From Saprospiraceae bacterium (GTDB lineage: Bacteria; Bacteroidota; Bacteroidia; Chitinophagales; Saprospiraceae): 64,000 nt of DNA. Below are positions 6,737 through 15,756 of the stretch, one piece after another (positions within the stretch are counted from its first letter, which is position 1; every line of letters starts with the position of its first letter). Below the pieces are notes generated by a model that worked only from the letters and a program-made list of their open reading frames with translations, was not told the origin of the DNA and searched no databases. The DNA lies in the NCBI GenBank assembly GCA_016787415.1, contig JAEUUT010000180.1:18421-82420 (forward strand). The letters run 5' to 3'. Both the position numbers and the translations under genes were made by a program.

Positions 6737-7954
6737 CTACCTCCCCCTCCTCCATTCCATCAACCCGCTCCAAACAACCCCTCCCGCCAACATCGAAAAC
6801 AGCCAAACAACAGGAAACCCGATCATAGGCGCGCCGAACGTTACAAAACCCAGCAACGCGGCAGCCAGCAGCAGCATACCTTCCAGTAGATTCCGAAGAA
6901 CAGGTACGTTTTTAAAAGATAAAGGCGGCTCATTTAAAAAGAATAGCAGCCCCCAGGCCAGGATGGCGATAAAAAAAGTCTTCGCAGAAATAGCCAGGCC
7001 GATGATGAATATGAATAACAATATCGTGTTGGTGATACGATCGTACTTGCCGACAGTTTGCGTGGCGTTTTGCCAGTTTTGTACACCTCGAAGCGCCACA
7101 AAGCATACAAACAAACCGAATAACAAAGGAAACCAGAACAAGGTGGTAGGAGTCAGTTTCCAGTTTTCCGTGTACATACCTAAAGCCAGATACGCCCCTA
7201 CCCCGCTGTACAGCAAGGCCATACACATAGCAGCCCAGGGCGCAGCCTTCCATATTTGCAGGAACCGCTCCGGCGAATATCGTTGAAAGGCGATCAACAG
7301 CAGAAAAAGGTTGACGGTCAGGAGCAACAACAAAGTAGACTGGTCATCTTGCTCGTATTGCAGATGAAAAGTATCCACCAGAATACCCAATAGCGCAGGT
7401 ATAGCCCCGGAAATAAATAAAACGGTATAGATACTAAAGACGGATAAAATACTGCGAACAACACTTTTCCTTTTTATATAAACGTAATTGAAACAAGCGA
7501 TCAGCAACAGAATAATTTCTACCCGGATGCCTGGCGTTGCGCCCCGACTAAAACTTGCTCCTCCAATAGTGAAGTAGGAATACACGACCTGCTCCCAGTT
7601 GTGCAAAGACAGGTAATTCATTTTACTTCCTTTTCCCTGGAAAATCAGCAAATCAAGAATAGGCGCCGTGAGCGCAATGGAGAAAAAGGTGATGACTAAT
7701 TTTGATATTCGAATGATATTTTCTCCGGAAAAAAAATGCAACTGCAGCAGAAAAGCGAGTACGATAAACATGAACCAGAGGCCGATGTGCAGTATATCGC
7801 CCAGCGTAAACAAGCGTTGACTGGAGAAAAATTCGAGGGTGAGGCGCAGGCTTAGAATAGCAAAGAAAAGCAGCACGTACCGCACAAAAGGAGTCGGGTT
7901 GTTTTCTACCTGCGAGGAGATCCGCACGAATAAAGCCTGTAATTTCTGCCACAT
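6737..7954 (-). CDS. Polytopic membrane protein of unknown function (405 aa)
   Basis: About 11 hydrophobic segments run across the whole length. Inter-helix features include an arginine-rich GASFSRGATPGIRVE loop after residue 130 and a short basic C-terminus (MEWRRGR). No UbiA aspartate motif, transporter signature or catalytic motif was recognised. The start ATG lies 9 bp after the stop of the CrtC-like lipoprotein gene, so it is probably the last gene of the five-gene run. By context it could be a membrane partner, a lipid transporter or an integral-membrane enzyme of an isoprenoid pathway, but nothing in the sequence decides between these. Confidence 0.6.
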   Translation of the reverse strand: MWQKLQALFVRISSQVENNPTPFVRYVLLFFAILSLRLTLEFFSSQRLFTLGDILHIGLWFMFIVLAFLLQLHFFSGENIIRISKLVITFFSIALTAPILDLLIFQGKGSKMNYLSLHNWEQVVYSYFTIGGASFSRGATPGIRVEIILLLIACFNYVYIKRKSVVRSILSVFSIYTVLFISGAIPALLGILVDTFHLQYEQDDQSTLLLLLTVNLFLLLIAFQRYSPERFLQIWKAAPWAAMCMALLYSGVGAYLALGMYTENWKLTPTTLFWFPLLFGLFVCFVALRGVQNWQNATQTVGKYDRITNTILLFIFIIGLAISAKTFFIAILAWGLLFFLNEPPLSFKNVPVLRNLLEGMLLLAAALLGFVTFGAPMIGFPVVWLFSMLAGGVVWSGLMEWRRGR

Positions 7955-7963
7955 TTTTGCTGC

Positions 7964-8965
7964 TTATTGTTTTAATATGTACAAATTTCCCTTGCCCACA
8001 ATGGTATCGGTAATGGCGTCCGTCGCCTGCACAGGCCCCATCCACAAAGCATTTTTACGGCCGCTTGTTTTCTGTGCTTGCATGCGCGGCCGGACAAGAA
8101 GATCAATTTTCTTTTCCGGCAGGGCGATGGACAAACGCAACGGAGAAGCGGCATTCTTCCCGCGAGGTCTTGCATCCGGATGCACCGTCAGTAAAGCGGA
8201 CGCTGTATCGATTGCTTGCTCTTTTTGCCAGAGCGTTTGACTCAACACCTGGATATTCCCTTGTACATCTGTTTGGTACAACAAACTGAGATACATTCCC
8301 TGCGACAAGGAAATGTCCAGCCAGGAAACCGAGGCGTTTTTTGTTTTTTCCAACAGGTTTTTACCCGATGCTATTACATGGCATTGAAAAACTGCCGGAG
8401 CGGACATTTGCCAGGCGCCGGATAATTGTATTTCTGCAGAGGCTGGGGGCAAATGATACAGCGTGGTTTCTCCGCGTGTTTCCACGACATGGAAAGCCGA
8501 ATCCTGCGCCATTTTTACTTTTAGGTGAAGCGGCCATCCGATCCGTTCTGTTTCCTGCTGTACGACGGATCGCAGGCGCATGTTTCCTCTTGTAAGTTTC
8601 CACGACCACCCGAAAGAAGCAGAATCTTTGGCCGGAATAGCCAGTTTTATAGGAAACCTATACTTTTTTTGATAAAAAGGCTCCTCCGACGACTGGCTAC
8701 CTGCATAATAGGCACTATCGGCTTCCGTCCACAACGAAGTAAAAAAGTGTGTAAAATACCTGCCTTCGTTCGGGGTAAGACTGATGAGCGCACACAGGTG
8801 TACGTCTTTTTCCTGTTCGTCCTGAAAAATGGTATGGATGATCCACCACTTCTCCGTTTCGGAGTCCGGGAACAGGGCTACTTCTTTAGGCAGGGCATGG
8901 CTGGCCGAGCACCCTGCCACTGCTAATGCGAACCCGATGATGGCGTACAGGACATTCCCTTTCAT
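7964..8965 (-). CDS. Lipoprotein with CrtC/AttH-like (lipocalin-type hydratase) features
   Basis: The ATG at 8965 gives a 333-residue protein with a signal peptide ending AVAGCSAS (lipobox Cys about residue 18). The start overlaps the stop of the upstream gene by ATGA. Features that recall the AttH/CrtC (carotenoid 1,2-hydratase-like) family are an early KWWIIHTIF strand, HFFTSLW, a WMGPVQATD segment near the C-terminus and a terminal GKGNLYIL strand. The family match is weak and based on motif order. Being membrane-anchored outside the cytoplasm and next to UbiA and cyclase-repeat genes, it could act on a prenyl lipid in the envelope. It could also be a simple beta-barrel binding protein. 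Confidence 0.5.
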   Translation of the reverse strand: MKGNVLYAIIGFALAVAGCSASHALPKEVALFPDSETEKWWIIHTIFQDEQEKDVHLCALISLTPNEGRYFTHFFTSLWTEADSAYYAGSQSSEEPFYQKKYRFPIKLAIPAKDSASFGWSWKLTRGNMRLRSVVQQETERIGWPLHLKVKMAQDSAFHVVETRGETTLYHLPPASAEIQLSGAWQMSAPAVFQCHVIASGKNLLEKTKNASVSWLDISLSQGMYLSLLYQTDVQGNIQVLSQTLWQKEQAIDTASALLTVHPDARPRGKNAASPLRLSIALPEKKIDLLVRPRMQAQKTSGRKNALWMGPVQATDAITDTIVGKGNLYILKQ

Positions 8966-10014
8966 TTGCCATTCTTTTGGTGCGTGAGATAGTCTTGTAG
9001 CACCATCATAGCCTGGGCAGTCGCAAATACGTACTCTTTTTTGATGTAGGTTTTGCTGTCGATCGGGAAAAAACCGCCGTCCCAACTGCCATCGGCCTGT
9101 TGTTGTGCCAGCAGGAAATCTATTGCTTGATCGGTCTGCACGGCTTTTTCTTCGTAATCGATATATTTTAGTGCGGACAGCATCAAGCCAGTGTGCAATA
9201 CGCGGGAAGGGCGTTTGTCGCGCGTAGCATTGCTGACATCCCAACTCCCATCTGCATTTTGCTGAGAACGGATGTACTGTGTGGCTTTTTTCATGGCCAA
9301 ATTCGCTTCTTCGGAGTGGTGCATGTACAAGGCGCGTAAGATTGGCGAGAGCGCATAGGCAGGGCAATCGTAATATTCCCAGGCCGCACCCCAGTCGCCC
9401 GCAAGGGTTTGATGATCCAGTAGCCAGCGCACGGCTTCGTCCGGGTAAATGGGGCTTACACCCAGTGTTTGCAGCAGACTAAGGGCAAAACCGGTGACTG
9501 AAGGAAAGTCTTTTTGTTCTCTGACATCCGGATTGCCGACCATCCATTCGCCTGTTGGTTTTTGCAGTTCCAGGATTGTTTTTGCACGTACACTTACTTT
9601 TTCTGTTTCCCCGGTTTCTATCATCAGTAAAAAATAGGCGGCAGTCGTTTCCAGGCAGTAAGCCTCTTTACATCGTTTATTGTGGCAAATTAACCCCTGC
9701 GCGTTTTCCTGCTTCCGAAGAAAGGCAAGGGCTTTTTTCAGGACTACCTGATTCGTATCTCTCCCATTTGTTTCATACAGCGCGGTAGCGGCCAACACCG
9801 TTTCCCAGGTGTCGAAAAGCGGATTAAGTGTGTCGCAAATTCCCCCATCCGGTCGTTGTATGCGGCTTAAAAACCGGGTTCCTTTTTCCAGGGCTATGCT
9901 GATTTCTTTTTCTTTCAAATCTTGCTGGCCGTATAATGAAACGGGGAATAAAACAAGAGGCAGAAGCAAGCAGCGCAAAGCCTGTATAGCAACAGAGGGA
10001 AAGGCATGTAGCAT
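8962..10014 (-). CDS. Exported prenyltransferase/squalene-cyclase repeat protein
   Basis: A 350-residue protein with an N-terminal signal sequence (about 1-29, ending SLYGQQ). It has at least three copies of the Q-x-x-D-G-(S/G) repeat of the alpha/alpha-barrel PFTB/SQCY family: IQRPDGG at about 53, QQNADGSWD at about 252 and QQQADGSWDGG at about 312. The protonating DxDD motif of squalene-hopene cyclases is not seen, and the protein is about half their length. It is therefore probably a non-classical member with an unknown reaction or only a binding role. Export is unusual for a canonical terpene cyclase. It starts 4 bp after the UbiA stop and overlaps the next gene by 4 bp, so translational coupling is likely. 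Confidence 0.75.
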   Translation of the reverse strand: MLHAFPSVAIQALRCLLLPLVLFPVSLYGQQDLKEKEISIALEKGTRFLSRIQRPDGGICDTLNPLFDTWETVLAATALYETNGRDTNQVVLKKALAFLRKQENAQGLICHNKRCKEAYCLETTAAYFLLMIETGETEKVSVRAKTILELQKPTGEWMVGNPDVREQKDFPSVTGFALSLLQTLGVSPIYPDEAVRWLLDHQTLAGDWGAAWEYYDCPAYALSPILRALYMHHSEEANLAMKKATQYIRSQQNADGSWDVSNATRDKRPSRVLHTGLMLSALKYIDYEEKAVQTDQAIDFLLAQQQADGSWDGGFFPIDSKTYIKKEYVFATAQAMMVLQDYLTHQKNGK

Positions 10015-10018
10015 ACTT

Positions 10019-10942
10019 TCAAAACACTTGGGTAGTAAAAAACAAGCAGATATCGAGGCTGGATAAGGCGGTTACGTACACCAGAAAAATCGGTTTTTCA
10101 TTATAGGGCTTTCTATATAAAAGCCAAATATGCACACCTGTTACCAGCACCAGTAGCGGATATACCCAAACAAGCCGGAGTAGAATTCCAGCCATCCCAT
10201 AGGCGAACACGGTGCAACAGGCTATGAAAAATCTGGCTTTGCGCTCGCCCCACAACACCGGCAGCGTGCGGATACCTGTGTGGCCATCTCCAGCGGTATC
10301 TTTCAGGTCCACAAAATTGGCAGCCAGTGAAAGCGGGACAACAATATAAAATATCCAAATGACAGGAAACTGAAACAGGCGCCCTCCGGCCAAAACAAAC
10401 CCGCAGAGGGCTACTGCCAAAGAATTGAACCCAATGATTCCCTTGGCCAGAAAAGGGAATCTTTTCAAACGAAACGGCGCACAAGAGTAGATATAATAGC
10501 CTGCTGAAATGGCTAAAACGCCGAAAAACATCTCTTTTTGCACCGAAATAGCCAGCAACAAGGCATATGCCTGGCAAAAAACACCTGCCCGGTAATAAGC
10601 ATCTTTCGTCACCCGGTTCCCAACCAGGGGCCGCTCCGGGTTGCTGATCCTATCGGCCTCCAGGTCTTCTATATTATTGGTAATGATGGCAAATACGGCT
10701 GCATACGCCAGCGCAACTACAAAAAGAAGAAAAACCGGCAGCAACGTAGATGTAAAAAGAGAGCACGAATAATCAACCATTCTGAGATGCAGCGCCATGC
10801 CCAATCCAGCAAGCGCCACATAGTGCAGAATCCGTAAAATGCGCAAATCTCCAAGAATCTCCTTCGTCAGTATGGGCCAATAAACCCAAAAAAACACCGG
10901 CAACAGCACACTGAAACCCAACATCAATAACTCGCTGATCAT
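10019..10942 (-). CDS. UbiA-family membrane prenyltransferase
   Basis: A 307-residue polytopic protein with both UbiA signatures: N90-x-x-D93-x-x-x-D97 inside NNIEDLEADRISNPERP, and the second motif D212-x-x-D215-x-x-x-D219 in VDLKDTAGDGHTGIRTLP. These aspartates bind the Mg-diphosphate of the prenyl donor. The NPERPL run after the first motif is a family hallmark. The acceptor cannot be read from the sequence. It could be aromatic (quinone or haem-type), a sugar lipid, or, as in UbiA-type terpene cyclases, none. Second gene of the run, 15 bp after the T9SS protein gene and 4 bp before the cyclase-repeat gene. Confidence 0.88.
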   Translation of the reverse strand: MISELLMLGFSVLLPVFFWVYWPILTKEILGDLRILRILHYVALAGLGMALHLRMVDYSCSLFTSTLLPVFLLFVVALAYAAVFAIITNNIEDLEADRISNPERPLVGNRVTKDAYYRAGVFCQAYALLLAISVQKEMFFGVLAISAGYYIYSCAPFRLKRFPFLAKGIIGFNSLAVALCGFVLAGGRLFQFPVIWIFYIVVPLSLAANFVDLKDTAGDGHTGIRTLPVLWGERKARFFIACCTVFAYGMAGILLRLVWVYPLLVLVTGVHIWLLYRKPYNEKPIFLVYVTALSSLDICLFFTTQVF

Positions 10943-10957
10943 GTATTGGCGCAGTGC

Positions 10958-12247
10958 TTATTTCACTTTAAAAAACTTGCCGGAAAGATTTACCTGACTA
11001 TCATCTGAACGAACATTGACGATATAATAACTGGTTGCAAGTTTGGAAACGTCGAGCGAAATCGTATTCAGCCCTTTCTGGTAGTCTTTCGGGCTCAGGC
11101 TGACCAATTTTTTCCCTTGCAGATCGTACAAATCCACCCGGGCGCTAAGGTCGGTGGGAGCAGTCAGATACAATTTCAAAAATTTATCACCGGACGACAG
11201 GTTTTCGAAAGCCAGTGATGCCTGATCGTTCGACGCATTCGCCACACTGACCATGGATGAGTATTTAAAAGTGCCATCATTATCGACCATTTTGAGGCGG
11301 TAATACACCTTTGGTGTTTCTACGGGGTTGTCTTCCAGGCTGTAATAAGTCGTTCCTGGCCGGCCATTGCCTTTAGCCTTTACCTGATTGACTTTCTTAA
11401 AACCCTTCGTTTCTCCGGATCGCTCCACATCAAAATGACTGAAACCGGTTTCATCGGTAGTAGCCCAGTTTAATTTGACTTTACTATGCTCCGGCCGAGC
11501 CGTAAAGTCGATCAAATTCAAGGGCAGCGCCGGGTCAATGAGCCTGATATCATCTATCGCAACGGAGGGGTCGGTACCAGCTCCATTGCCATTATTGAGC
11601 CAGTGAAAACCGATCCTGAAGTTTGGATTGTTCGTAAAAATCACCGGAAGCGACAACGAATAAGTAGTCCACTGACCAAGGCTGTAGCCATTGCAGGCGC
11701 CGCAACAAGGAGAAGTCAGGCAATATTGAAAACTGGCCGGCCAGGTATTGCCTCCATCCCAACTCAAGCGAAGTTGTGCCCGGTCGTCGCTGCAACTCGC
11801 GCTGCCAAAGGCGATAAAATCAAACTCAAGGGTAATAGCCGAATGACCAACGGTACTAATGGTGGGAGAAACAGCCAGTTTATAGGTAGCATTAACCGCA
11901 GCCGTTTCATTAAAACTGGCGCCCATATCTCCACCCGCACCAGGATTCGCACCTATGTGCAGAGAAGCGTCGCTCATCGCACAGGTACTTCCGCAGTTGG
12001 GTGGCGTTATGCCTTCTTCTGCACAACTAACGAACCAGTTGTTGGGGGCACTGCCATTGGTGCCACCCACATTATCCACTATAGTCCAGCCGCCATAAGA
12101 ACTGGCGACACAATCGTGGATACAGCCATTGTTGAAATTTTCGGACCAGATGGTCGTCTGGGCCCGTGCAGTGGCCAAACTAACAAAAGAGGAAAGGAGT
12201 AAACAGGAAAATAGCCTGAACTTGTTTTTAAATGCCTGTGAATTCAT
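10958..12247 (-). CDS. T9SS-exported surface protein with C-terminal type A sorting domain
   Basis: Start chosen at 12247 (MNSQAFKNK...), which gives a clean signal peptide ending LATARAQ. A longer ORF upstream adds no signal. Residues 25-230 form an adhesin/MAM-like beta-sandwich unit (IWSENFNNGC..., GGWTIVDN...NNWFV, a cysteine-rich middle, VAIDDIRL). Residues 240-330 resemble a fibronectin-like linker (VKLNWATTDETGFSHFDVERS). The last 80 residues are a Por-type sorting domain (VDLYDLQGKKL...YYIVNVRSDD...SGKFFKV). Probably secreted by T9SS and surface-attached. It precedes the UbiA gene by only 15 bp on the same strand and may share its transcript, an unusual partner for lipid enzymes. Confidence 0.82.
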   Translation of the reverse strand: MNSQAFKNKFRLFSCLLLSSFVSLATARAQTTIWSENFNNGCIHDCVASSYGGWTIVDNVGGTNGSAPNNWFVSCAEEGITPPNCGSTCAMSDASLHIGANPGAGGDMGASFNETAAVNATYKLAVSPTISTVGHSAITLEFDFIAFGSASCSDDRAQLRLSWDGGNTWPASFQYCLTSPCCGACNGYSLGQWTTYSLSLPVIFTNNPNFRIGFHWLNNGNGAGTDPSVAIDDIRLIDPALPLNLIDFTARPEHSKVKLNWATTDETGFSHFDVERSGETKGFKKVNQVKAKGNGRPGTTYYSLEDNPVETPKVYYRLKMVDNDGTFKYSSMVSVANASNDQASLAFENLSSGDKFLKLYLTAPTDLSARVDLYDLQGKKLVSLSPKDYQKGLNTISLDVSKLATSYYIVNVRSDDSQVNLSGKFFKVK

Positions 12248-12373
12248 CTGGTTAAATTTTAGACTGCCAAATGTAACACATATTATCAAAATTCGAAGAG
12301 GCAGAGAAAAAGCCATTGCCTAAGCCTAATAGTTGCCGCTTTGAAAATAACCTCGCATTTTTGCGTACCAACT

Positions 12374-12928
12374 ATGCAACACAATACAATTCGAATTGAC
12401 GACGCTATAACCAGGTTAAAGTCTGTGCTGGGTGCGCTGGCGGCTCTTGTCATGGTGACAGGACTAATCAATTTTCTGATTTTTATCGCAGGTATATCCG
12501 ATTTAGCCTGGGTTACAGCAGCCCAGCAATGGCAACAATGGTTTTACTCCGACATCCTGCTTCAATACCTTTCCCCCCGGGCAGCATGGGCTATTATTCT
12601 TCTGCCTGTTTATATTGTTCCACTGTCCTGGTGTATGGTTGTTTTATTTAAAAAAATCAGGCAGTCGCTTTATCCAAACGATTCTTTCCACGAAAACATC
12701 GTCCGGGAAATAGCATCCAAATACACATACAAGTATTCCAACGGTGATAACATACAGGAAACTGCGTATGCAGTAAAAGTCAGTCATCCCTTCAAGCCCA
12801 GGCGCGTCAAGGTCAATGTATCAGATCGGGATTACCCTCAACTCAACGAAGGCGACTTCATCAAGTGGCGTACCAGACCAGATGTAAAAAGTATTTACTT
12901 GTTGGAATTCCCTGAAAACGCCCGGTAG
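12374..12928 (+). CDS. Small membrane protein of unknown function
   Basis: The start at 12374 (MQHNTIRID) is preferred because it begins just before the first helix; the longer frame from 12341 adds only an unsupported stretch. The product is 184 residues with two to three hydrophobic segments in the first half (about 22-45 and 70-95) and a soluble, basic C-terminal half ending in a beta-rich region (RRVKVNVSDRDYP). No family is recognised. The LuxR-type regulator follows after 27 bp on the same strand, so the two may be co-transcribed. Confidence 0.55.
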   Translation: MQHNTIRIDDAITRLKSVLGALAALVMVTGLINFLIFIAGISDLAWVTAAQQWQQWFYSDILLQYLSPRAAWAIILLPVYIVPLSWCMVVLFKKIRQSLYPNDSFHENIVREIASKYTYKYSNGDNIQETAYAVKVSHPFKPRRVKVNVSDRDYPQLNEGDFIKWRTRPDVKSIYLLEFPENAR

Positions 12929-12955
12929 CAGATCCACCACACCACCCTTCCACCA

Positions 12956-13726
12956 ATGCCCGAACCCAACAGCATAGAAGAAATATATTACAAATTCCTC
13001 CAGGAATTCAAATATGAGGAAAGCGATCTGGACTACACAGTGCTGGACAAACACATTCCTGCCTTACAGACCTTGTCGGAAGTAGGCAATTCCGGCGTCA
13101 ACATATTTGACATCTGTACCCGCAAAGTGGTGTATTTTTCCCTGAATTTCGGTGCGCTTCTGGGTTATGCTCCTTCTGACTATGAAAAAACCGGCCAACG
13201 TTTTTTTGAAAACATCATTCACCCCGACGACAAGTTATCGCTCAGTATCAACGGCGTTGCTACCATGAAGTTTTTCAATGGCTTATCGAGGGAGGAAAAA
13301 ACGCAATACAAATTAATACAGGAATATAGAATGCTGAATGCGCATGGCAAATACATGCGCCTGATCGAGCAATATCAAATACTGGAACTCGACAAAAAAG
13401 GCCAAATCTGGCTATTGGTGGGTATCGTCGACCTTTCTCCCAATCAGGAAGAAATCAATGGGATTAAATGCCAGTTTCTAAATTTCAAAACCGGACAAAC
13501 CATCCCGTCGCAAGCCCCTGAAAAAACAACGCATGAACTCACCAAACGCGAACTCGAAATACTGAAACTGGTAAAAGACGGCTATCTGAGCAAGGAAATT
13601 TCCAACAGGCTCTCCATCAGTTTGCACACTGTAAATACCCATCGGCAAAGGTTCCTGGAAAAACTCGGGGCCAACAACTCTTTCGAAGCCGTCACTTTCG
13701 CATCCCGCTACGGGCTGCTGGGGTAA
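12956..13726 (+). CDS. PAS-domain LuxR-family transcriptional regulator
   Basis: A 256-residue protein. Residues about 50-165 follow a PAS pattern (FDICTRKVVYFSLNFGALLGY...FFENIIHPDDK, then LIQEYRMLNAHGKYMRLIEQYQI). Residues about 190-252 form the GerE/LuxR helix-turn-helix with TKRELEILKLV-x-x-GYLSKEI and SLHTVNTHRQRFLEKLGANN. No receiver domain and no transmembrane segment are present, so it probably senses a small ligand or a partner through the PAS domain. A perfect palindrome overlaps its stop codon. Confidence 0.85.
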   Translation: MPEPNSIEEIYYKFLQEFKYEESDLDYTVLDKHIPALQTLSEVGNSGVNIFDICTRKVVYFSLNFGALLGYAPSDYEKTGQRFFENIIHPDDKLSLSINGVATMKFFNGLSREEKTQYKLIQEYRMLNAHGKYMRLIEQYQILELDKKGQIWLLVGIVDLSPNQEEINGIKCQFLNFKTGQTIPSQAPEKTTHELTKRELEILKLVKDGYLSKEISNRLSISLHTVNTHRQRFLEKLGANNSFEAVTFASRYGLLG

Positions 13727-13744
13727 TACTGATAAATCAGTATT
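13725..13744. terminator. Palindrome AATACTGAT-AA-ATCAGTATT at the LuxR gene stop
   Basis: A perfect palindrome with 9-nt arms that starts inside the TAA stop codon of the regulator gene. There is no T tract downstream, so it may be a weak terminator or a protein-binding site. Confidence 0.35.
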
Positions 13745-13943
13745 GTACAGAAGGAAGGCTCGCAAGACCTTTGTACTGTAATTATTCACCTGATAAACAA
13801 GTCGAGCGCAACCCAAAAAGGGGTACAATTTCAGAATAATCCGGTTGAACTACCGGATTGTCCTACTACCCTCTTGTGCCTTGCCGACACCTTTGTATCA
13901 TCAAAAACACCGGTGAAAATCAAACGAAAAATCCTTTTGCAGC

Positions 13944-14681
13944 ATGAAAAAGATTGATTCAACACGGAAAAACGAAAAAATCACAGGCGCGTTTTTTATC
14001 GCCGCCTCTACCACCGCTATCATCGCGGTCATCCTGTACAATCCTGTTTTACAGCAATCCAACCCACTGGGCGCTGCCGCCAACGCCGCCACGCGGGTAT
14101 CGTTGGGCGCCCTGTTCGACCTCTTGCTGGCCATTTCCAATATCGGTACGGGCATCATGCTTTACCCGCAGTTAAAAAGATTTAGCGAAAGTTGGGGACT
14201 GGGTTATGCCCTGTTCCGCCTGCTGGAAGTCGTTTTTATCTTGATGGGGGTAGCAAGTATATTGGCGATTGTATCGCTCGGCCGCGCCTCGGTAAGCATG
14301 ACCGGCGATGAATTGGTATCGGCTCAGTCGGGCGCAGGCATCCTGAAAACGATGTATGCCTGGTGTTTCATCCTGGGTCCGCATTTTATGCTGGGGGTCA
14401 ACACCTTCATTTACAGCAGCATTTTCTTTCAAAGCCGACTGGTATCCCGACGCCTGTCATCGTTCGGGATACTGGGCGCAGTGATGATTTTCTCAGGCGC
14501 TGTCCTGGAAATTATTGGCATCATCCCGCATTTCTCCCCCAAAATCATGCTGCTGGCACTGCCCATAGCCACCTACGAAATGGTGCTGGCAGGCTGGCTC
14601 ATCACGCGCGGTTTCAAGCCTGCACGCCAACAGCCATCTGATCCATTTTTATCACAAACGCCTCATTTCCAACACCAATAA
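13944..14681 (+). CDS. DUF4386 family membrane protein
   Basis: A 245-residue protein with about six transmembrane segments starting at residue 17. The pattern matches DUF4386 proteins: a first helix after a charged N-terminus (GAFFIAASTTAIIAVILY), ALFDLLLAISNIG, LYPQLKRFSE, GYALFRLLEVV, and FSGAVLEIIGI near the C-terminus. The function of the family is unknown. The dehydrogenase gene follows after only 11 bp, implying one transcript. Confidence 0.8.
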   Translation: MKKIDSTRKNEKITGAFFIAASTTAIIAVILYNPVLQQSNPLGAAANAATRVSLGALFDLLLAISNIGTGIMLYPQLKRFSESWGLGYALFRLLEVVFILMGVASILAIVSLGRASVSMTGDELVSAQSGAGILKTMYAWCFILGPHFMLGVNTFIYSSIFFQSRLVSRRLSSFGILGAVMIFSGAVLEIIGIIPHFSPKIMLLALPIATYEMVLAGWLITRGFKPARQQPSDPFLSQTPHFQHQ

Positions 14682-14692
14682 CGAATAACAAC

Positions 14693-15613
14693 ATGAAAGC
14701 AGTCGTTTATAAAAAATACGGAACACCGGATGTGCTGGAACTAGCAGACATCCCGAAACCAGCGCCCAAAGCAAATGAGGTGTTGATAAAAATACACGCC
14801 ACCAGCGTCACGGCAGGCGACTGGCGCTTGCGCAAAGCCGACCCGTTTCTGGCCAGGCTGTTCAACGGATTGTTCAAACCCCGCCGCGTGAATGTCCTGG
14901 GATTCGAACTGGCAGGCGTCGTCGAGGAAGTTGGAGAAAAAGTGCAGTCGTTCAAAAAAGGCGACCCCGTTTTTGCCTCCTGCGGCCTTCGATTCGGTGG
15001 ATATGCCGAATACACCTGCCTGCCTGCCAACGATTTGATGGCCATAAAACCCGCCAACATGACTTTTGAAGAGGCGGCTACTGTCCCCATTGGCGGTTTG
15101 ACGGCCTGGCGTTTCCTGAACCAAAGCGGCATAAAAGCAGGCGACCAGGTACTGATTTACGGCGCGTCGGGCAGCGTGGGCACTTTCGCCATACAGATCG
15201 CGAAGGCGCTGGGCGCAGAAGTGACCGCCGTGTGCAGCACCACAAACGTCGACCTGGTAAAGCGACTCGGCGCCGACGTGGTGATCGATTACACCCGGGA
15301 GGATTTTACAGGTACCCCTGCCCGTTTCGACATCATTTTCGATGCCGTCGGCAAAACATCCAAGTCCGTATGCGGGCATTTGCTGAAACCGGGAGGCAAG
15401 TACACAACGGTCGCCAAAAATCCGAAATCGAAGCCCGGCGATTTAGAACAGTTGAAGCGCCTCATCGAAGCCGGTCAACTGATCAGCGTGATCGATCGAA
15501 CATACACACTCGAACGGATCAGAGAGGCCCATACCTATGTGGAGTCTTTCCGTAAAAAAGGAAATGTAGCCGTTAGTATAGTCCCAGCCCACACTACTGG
15601 GCATTTAGATTGA
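14693..15613 (+). CDS. Medium-chain NAD(P)H dehydrogenase (quinone oxidoreductase-like)
   Basis: A 306-residue zinc-independent MDR enzyme. The N-terminal GroES-like domain (MKAVVYKKYGTPDVLEL...VLIKIHATSVTAGDWRLR) and FELAGVVEEVG are typical of quinone oxidoreductase and reticulon-4-interacting-like enzymes. The dinucleotide site is YGASGSVG at about 156-163, followed by ALGAEVTAVCSTTN. The zinc-ligand cysteines of classical alcohol dehydrogenases are absent. The expected activity is NAD(P)H-dependent reduction of an activated alkene or quinone; the substrate is unknown. Probably co-transcribed with the DUF4386 gene. Confidence 0.85.
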   Translation: MKAVVYKKYGTPDVLELADIPKPAPKANEVLIKIHATSVTAGDWRLRKADPFLARLFNGLFKPRRVNVLGFELAGVVEEVGEKVQSFKKGDPVFASCGLRFGGYAEYTCLPANDLMAIKPANMTFEEAATVPIGGLTAWRFLNQSGIKAGDQVLIYGASGSVGTFAIQIAKALGAEVTAVCSTTNVDLVKRLGADVVIDYTREDFTGTPARFDIIFDAVGKTSKSVCGHLLKPGGKYTTVAKNPKSKPGDLEQLKRLIEAGQLISVIDRTYTLERIREAHTYVESFRKKGNVAVSIVPAHTTGHLD

Positions 15614-15618
15614 CGTCC

Positions 15619-15651
15619 AGACCTGTAAGGTTTTAAAAACCTTACAGGTCT
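15619..15651. terminator. 16-nt perfect inverted repeat (AGACCTGTAAGGTTTT)
   Basis: Two 16-nt arms separated by one base lie 6 bp after the dehydrogenase stop. The T run in one arm and its complement make it a plausible terminator. It also resembles the ACCTTACAGG palindromes I remember as interspersed in Bacteroidota genomes. Confidence 0.6.
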
Positions 15652-15756
15652 CGTTCCACGAAATGTCCAGTAATATAGTCCCAGTCATATAAAACATTCT
15701 CCGGGAAAGCCGAAAATGCTCATCGGCTCTACCAGTATTTCAAACTTTTTTCCAAA

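Noticed and set aside
6613..6828. 71-aa plus-strand ORF between the lipoprotein and the polytopic protein gene
   Set aside because: No ATG-context, no recognisable fold, low-complexity Ser/Thr/Pro tail, and it runs antisense into the start of a convincing gene.
8962..9367. Longer reading frame upstream of the CrtC-like start
   Set aside because: The segment overlaps the antisense of the cyclase-repeat gene and lacks a signal peptide; the ATG at 8965 gives a lipobox and an ATGA overlap.
11486..12202. 238-aa plus-strand ORF inside the T9SS protein gene
   Set aside because: Antisense shadow; composition is basic and unstructured, while the minus frame has a signal peptide and a sorting domain.
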